NCBI GenBank assembly: GCA_018823385.1
Contig: JAHJIK010000019.1
Location: 1 to 7,841 of the forward strand
Direction: 5' to 3'
DNA: 7,841 nucleotides
Source: Patescibacteria group bacterium
Lineage (GTDB): Bacteria > Patescibacteriota > Minisyncoccia > Phycocordibacterales > Phycocordibacteraceae
In this document: positions 4,934 through 7,841 of the stretch, piece by piece
Position numbering within the stretch: position 1 is the first letter of the stretch
Layout: each line of letters begins with the position of its first letter
The notes under the pieces: generated by a model
The model's database searches: none
What the model saw: the letters and a program-made list of their open reading frames with translations, nothing else
Told to the model about the DNA's origin: nothing
Position numbers and translations under genes: made by a program

Positions 4934-4944
4934 CAGGGCCTTTT
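4920..4944 (-). terminator. Intrinsic terminator of the surface-protein unit
   Basis: AAAAGGCCC (4920-4928) and GGGCCTTTT (4936-4944) form a 9-bp stem with a 7-nt loop. On the minus strand the stem ends in a run of five T, a standard intrinsic terminator. It begins 15 nt after the TAG of the 559-aa gene. The A-run on the other side makes it symmetric, but no plus-strand gene enters from the left. Confidence 0.88.
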
Positions 4945-4959
4945 GCTCGATACCCTATC

Positions 4960-6639
4960 CTAAAATTCCTCTACAATCGGGATAACATTAATGACCTTCG
5001 ATGTGGTCTCAGAATCGCACGTAACTTGGTATACGCTCTGTGCACCCACAACGACACTCGTAGACTGTGCAGGTACTGTACAGGCGGCTGCCGACACGGT
5101 CTGACTCACACCAGGACCTGTGATAGTACAGCTCCCCTCAACATTAGTCCCGCTCCAGGTAAGGGTAACCGTACCTCCCTGTTGAGTTCGTGTCGGAGAG
5201 GCTGTTAGGGTTGGTGTGGGTGTGCCAGGACATGTTTCAGCGACATCTCCCACCACTACGTTTGCGCAGAAACCTGTTGAGGCAGCCCCTGTGGCAGATA
5301 CCTGCATTGCATAGGTTCCAGGTAGGTCGTAGGTGCGGTGTACAACGGTACCGCTTCCAAGGCTGTCACCTTCGTCAGGTGTGTCAGTCCATGCGTATGG
5401 AGCTCCTGCTCCTCCGCTTGGTGAGGCTGTGTAGATGACGGTTTCGCCGACGGCGACTGAAGTGTCACTTACCGAACAAGAAACCGTACCTGCATTTTCT
5501 GTTATGGTCAGTGTCGTCCACGCGCTGCAGTTGTTATTCTCATTAGTCTCCGTCACAGAACCATTCCAAGCGCCATCATTATCTGCACACACTCTCATTA
5601 CATACGTACCCGCAGATGAGAACGTACGTGCCGCTGTTTGTGTACCTGCGCTATTAGGATTCAGTGCCACAGAACTTAGTCGGAGATTAACTGATGACGC
5701 ATGGGATCCTCCTGAGGTCTGGCACGCAGTATTGCCTTGTGGGCAGATATACAGCTCAGAATAGAATGGGGAGGTTCCAAGAGCACCGATGTTCTGGACC
5801 GTTGCCGTAAACGAAACAGGAACATCTCGTACTCCTGATGAAGGTACAATTGATACGGGAATGATATCCGTACCTGAACCTATCAACACAGAAGCTGTAG
5901 CGTTTGCACCTCCCCCAGCTCCCTGACAGGTCAACGTGTACAGAGTTGTTATTGATGGACTCACGGAAACAGAACCAAACTGCGCACCAAGAAGTGTCGT
6001 TAGTGCAACATCTCCAACACCCTGATCAATAGTGGCTGTCTCAGCATTACTACAGTATGCATTAAGGGTTGCAGATTCTCCTGACGAAATGGTCGCGGGT
6101 ATTGCTACGAGTGTTGCTGTCGGAATAGGTTCACCATAGCCGGTTCCCCACACAACACACGCTGACCCGTTTATGGCCGAGTCACCACAATCGTTACCAG
6201 TTGATGTGTCTCCGAGCCCTACCGTTGTTATCACGGGCTCTGCAGTGTATACGTACGTTGTAATCTGACCGGTAGAACTACTTGAAGAACCACCCTGTCC
6301 CTGCGACCCGCCTGAACCGCCCTGACAGGTATAGACACAATTGTTAAAAGACTGATTAGGAATATCCTCCTGAACACACCAGACAGGCTGCGTATCAGGT
6401 ACCCCATTTGCAGCAGCTACAGCAGAACACTCAGACGGATTTCCAAGCATGCCCATATATGAGAATCCAAGCCAATCGACAGTTCGTGTAGATGCAGATA
6501 CAGATGTCCCAACTTCAGACCCGTTTACCCTTCCCACATATCCAGGCACCGTAGGCCCAATTTTAAAATCATACGCAGCAACTGCGGGTGCAGCAGTACA
6601 AATGAAGAGCACGGCAATGAATAGAGCTCGGATTATCAT
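4960..6639 (-). CDS. Exported multidomain surface protein with Ig-like, CARDB-like and PKD-like modules
   Basis: This 559-aa protein begins with a classical signal peptide (IIRALFIAVLFICTAAPAVA, cleavage near residue 21), so it is secreted or surface-exposed. Regions in order: an N-terminal domain of unknown type with four cysteines (about 22-105); a Gly/Ser/Gln linker (about 107-125); an Ig-like domain (about 173-254) with C196 and C238; a CARDB-like domain (about 257-380) ending in ETNENNNC; a PKD-like domain (about 385-464) with the pattern TYDLPGTYAMQVS; and a final Ig-like domain (about 475-555) with SPTRTQQGGTVTLTWSG. Such modules usually serve adhesion or envelope assembly; no enzyme motif is seen. 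The mature part has 18 cysteines, suggesting disulfides. The last 85 or so residues match the truncated gene at the right edge, both ending EEF. The start overlaps the upstream gene by 4 nt (ATGA). No Shine-Dalgarno, no LPxTG and no C-terminal membrane helix are present. Binding partner unknown. Confidence 0.85.
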   Translation of the reverse strand: MIIRALFIAVLFICTAAPAVAAYDFKIGPTVPGYVGRVNGSEVGTSVSASTRTVDWLGFSYMGMLGNPSECSAVAAANGVPDTQPVWCVQEDIPNQSFNNCVYTCQGGSGGSQGQGGSSSSSTGQITTYVYTAEPVITTVGLGDTSTGNDCGDSAINGSACVVWGTGYGEPIPTATLVAIPATISSGESATLNAYCSNAETATIDQGVGDVALTTLLGAQFGSVSVSPSITTLYTLTCQGAGGGANATASVLIGSGTDIIPVSIVPSSGVRDVPVSFTATVQNIGALGTSPFYSELYICPQGNTACQTSGGSHASSVNLRLSSVALNPNSAGTQTAARTFSSAGTYVMRVCADNDGAWNGSVTETNENNNCSAWTTLTITENAGTVSCSVSDTSVAVGETVIYTASPSGGAGAPYAWTDTPDEGDSLGSGTVVHRTYDLPGTYAMQVSATGAASTGFCANVVVGDVAETCPGTPTPTLTASPTRTQQGGTVTLTWSGTNVEGSCTITGPGVSQTVSAAACTVPAQSTSVVVGAQSVYQVTCDSETTSKVINVIPIVEEF

Positions 6640-7565
6640 AGTGATATTTTTAGATTATACGCAGATGATGGCTGCTCCGGGTTTGGGTGCTGCACCGTTA
6701 ACACACGAGAAGAACCGACTGTACCAAATGCGGTACCTGTGCCGTCCAGAGTGCCCGTAGCATATACCAAACGGTCACCAGCATACGCCATGGCTGATGG
6801 TCTACTGACGACCTCCTGTGTGTCTCGGTACACAAGCTTTGCTGCTTCAGCATTGAGCGTATATATATCTACCGCACCTGCAAGTGCGTTGTATACCGCA
6901 ACCTCAGAACCTGTAGCCTGTGTGGTAAATATCCAGGACTGCTCTTGTCGAAGAAGTTCAGTCTTCACACCGTCACTACCCATCATCACAAGCGAACCGT
7001 CTCGAGAGGCAATCAGAAGTGTGTCTGAGGCAAATTCGATATGAAGACCAGTACCTAGTACAGTTTCATTTCCATCCATATCAGATTCAACGACATTCCA
7101 CTCTTGCGTTACCAGAAACTCTTCAGGAGAGCCCAGCTTCTTTGATAGGAACACAAAGGAGTTTGTTTTAGATCGATAGAGCACGTTGAACTTTGTACTC
7201 TGAGACCGAGTAACAGGTGTTCCGTCTGCCGCATACAGATTTGCAAACCCTGTCTCTGGATCAAGCTCAAGATAGTACGACTGGCCGACTACAGAGACCT
7301 CATCAATAACGATGTTACCTTCCGCCACTCCAGGCACTGACACTTGCGTAAACTCTCTATCAGCATCTGAAAGCGTGAACAGCGTGCTTGCAGGAACATA
7401 CCCTAACGATACCGACACCTTCGCACCTACCGGAAATGGTGATTGATTCTGTGTCATCCAGTACCACCAAGCACCAGCGACAATGGCGACAAGAGCGAGA
7501 GCTGTCACCACCATCACGTACCAAGGTATGGTTGCCTTTGTAGTCAGGATTTGAGTTTGTTCCAT
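6636..7565 (-). CDS. Single-pass membrane protein with a large extracellular beta-rich domain, function unknown
   Basis: This 309-aa protein has a short N-terminal tail, one transmembrane helix (about residues 15-36, rich in Val/Ala/Trp) and an outer domain of about 270 residues. That domain alternates short hydrophobic strands with turns such as DPETG, ADGT, MDGNET, RDGS and GSDG, which looks like a WD40/PQQ-like beta-propeller or stacked beta-sheets; this is an impression from strand rhythm, as no repeat signature is firm. It contains no cysteine at all, unlike its exported neighbours. I do not recognise the family. It starts 10 nt after the stop of the truncated Ig-like gene and its TGA overlaps the start of the 559-aa gene (ATGA), so all three are probably co-transcribed and these two translationally coupled. 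It could anchor or assemble the neighbouring secreted proteins, which is inference from context only. Confidence 0.75.
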   Translation of the reverse strand: MEQTQILTTKATIPWYVMVVTALALVAIVAGAWWYWMTQNQSPFPVGAKVSVSLGYVPASTLFTLSDADREFTQVSVPGVAEGNIVIDEVSVVGQSYYLELDPETGFANLYAADGTPVTRSQSTKFNVLYRSKTNSFVFLSKKLGSPEEFLVTQEWNVVESDMDGNETVLGTGLHIEFASDTLLIASRDGSLVMMGSDGVKTELLRQEQSWIFTTQATGSEVAVYNALAGAVDIYTLNAEAAKLVYRDTQEVVSRPSAMAYAGDRLVYATGTLDGTGTAFGTVGSSRVLTVQHPNPEQPSSAYNLKISL

Positions 7566-7575
7566 AGGGTTCGGT

Positions 7576-7841
7576 TTAGAACTCTTCGATAAGTGGCAGT
7601 AGGTTCACTACCACAGAGTCTGTCGCACCAGTACAGCTGATTTGATACACGCTCTGAGCCGAGATAGTTGCGGTGACTGATGTAGAAGGGACTGCACATG
7701 CGGTTGAAGGGACAGTTTGATTCACTCCAGGGCCTGAGATAGTACAGCTTCCCTGTACGTTCTCTGCGCTCCACGTAATGGTTGAGTTTGATCCTGAACG
7801 AACACGTGTAGGGGATGCGGAAATTGTAGCCGCGGGTGTCC
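7576..7841 (-). CDS. C-terminal fragment of a second Ig-like surface protein, paralogous to the 559-aa protein
   Basis: The reading frame enters from the right edge and stops at TAA 7576-7578, giving the last 87 or so residues. They contain SASPTRVRSGSNSTITWSAE, then NVQGSCTISGPGVNQTV, a TACAVP segment, AQSVYQISC, and end in LLPLIEEF. The C-terminal domain of the 559-aa protein has the same order (SPTRTQQGG, GSCTITGPGVSQTV, ACTVP, AQSVYQVTC, VIPIVEEF), with three cysteines in matching places, so the two domains are clearly homologous. The fold is an Ig-like beta-sandwich of the sort repeated in Parcubacteria surface proteins. The upstream domains and signal peptide lie outside the window. It is first in the visible surface-protein unit and is followed after 10 nt by the 309-aa gene. 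Confidence 0.8.
   Translation of the reverse strand, partial: TPAATISASPTRVRSGSNSTITWSAENVQGSCTISGPGVNQTVPSTACAVPSTSVTATISAQSVYQISCTGATDSVVVNLLPLIEEF

Noticed and set aside
5435..5764. Plus-strand frame of 109 aa inside the surface-protein gene
   Set aside because: It is antisense to the CARDB-like domain, which is supported by domain motifs and a signal peptide in the minus frame.
7544..7774. A minus-strand 76-aa frame overlapping the end of the truncated Ig-like gene
   Set aside because: It is out of frame with the clearly homologous C-terminal domain and overlaps the start of the 309-aa gene.
1..7841. UGA recoding (as in Gracilibacteria or Absconditabacteria)
   Set aside because: No gene is interrupted by in-frame TGA, tryptophans read as TGG, and TGA ends the 309-aa gene in an ATGA overlap.
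1..7841. CRISPR array, insertion sequence, phage genes or attachment site at the tRNA
   Set aside because: I saw no regularly spaced repeats, transposase or integrase motifs, nor a duplicated tRNA 3' end long enough to be an attachment site; the 8-nt repeat near the tRNA belongs to the terminator stem.

Overview
The window reads as a stretch of a Patescibacteria (CPR) genome, most likely a Parcubacteria-type lineage. This is inferred from the short forms of EF-Ts (194 aa) and release factor 1 (about 317 aa), the zinc-free bL31, the very compact gene packing, the weak or absent Shine-Dalgarno sequences, and the exported proteins built from Ig-like, CARDB-like and PKD-like modules that are common in that group. 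No gene needs a reassigned stop codon: TAA, TAG and TGA all end genes, so code 11 fits. No taxonomic marker was searched.

Layout. Plus strand, 2-1058: the C-terminus of a multi-pass membrane protein, probably a GT2-type glycosyltransferase, followed by a membrane-anchored thioredoxin-fold protein with a CTDC motif. Both run into a bidirectional terminator at 1064-1094. Everything to the right is on the minus strand and is best read from right to left. It begins with a surface-protein cluster: the C-terminus of an Ig-like protein entering at 7841, a 309-aa single-pass membrane protein, and a 559-aa exported multidomain protein that overlaps it by 4 nt. This cluster ends at a terminator at 4920-4944. 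A translation cluster follows: rpmE2 (bL31), a strong hairpin, prfA (RF1), the toxin-antitoxin pair mazE-mazF, rpsB (uS2), tsf (EF-Ts), a small membrane protein, and tRNA-Thr(UGU), which ends at the shared bidirectional terminator.

How the genes work together. rpmE2, prfA, rpsB, tsf and tRNA-Thr all serve translation. A MazEF module closely resembling the E. coli type sits inside this block. It carries a perfect 11-bp inverted repeat directly over its predicted promoter, and rpsB has its own predicted promoter just after mazF, so the housekeeping genes appear insulated from the TA module. The surface cluster probably makes cell-envelope proteins; the 559-aa protein and the truncated gene at the right edge share a homologous C-terminal Ig-like domain ending in EEF.

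Most notable signals: (1) the mazEF insertion with its operator/promoter; (2) a recurring promoter layout, TTGCnn-17 nt-TAnnnT with the -10 only 6 or 9 nt from the ATG, which suggests leaderless or near-leaderless mRNAs, together with a T directly before the ATG in 8 of 10 genes; (3) the paired Ig-like surface proteins with conserved C-terminal ends and many cysteines. I see no CRISPR array, insertion sequence, prophage or unmistakably new defence system. No gene-free stretch exceeds 300 bases.
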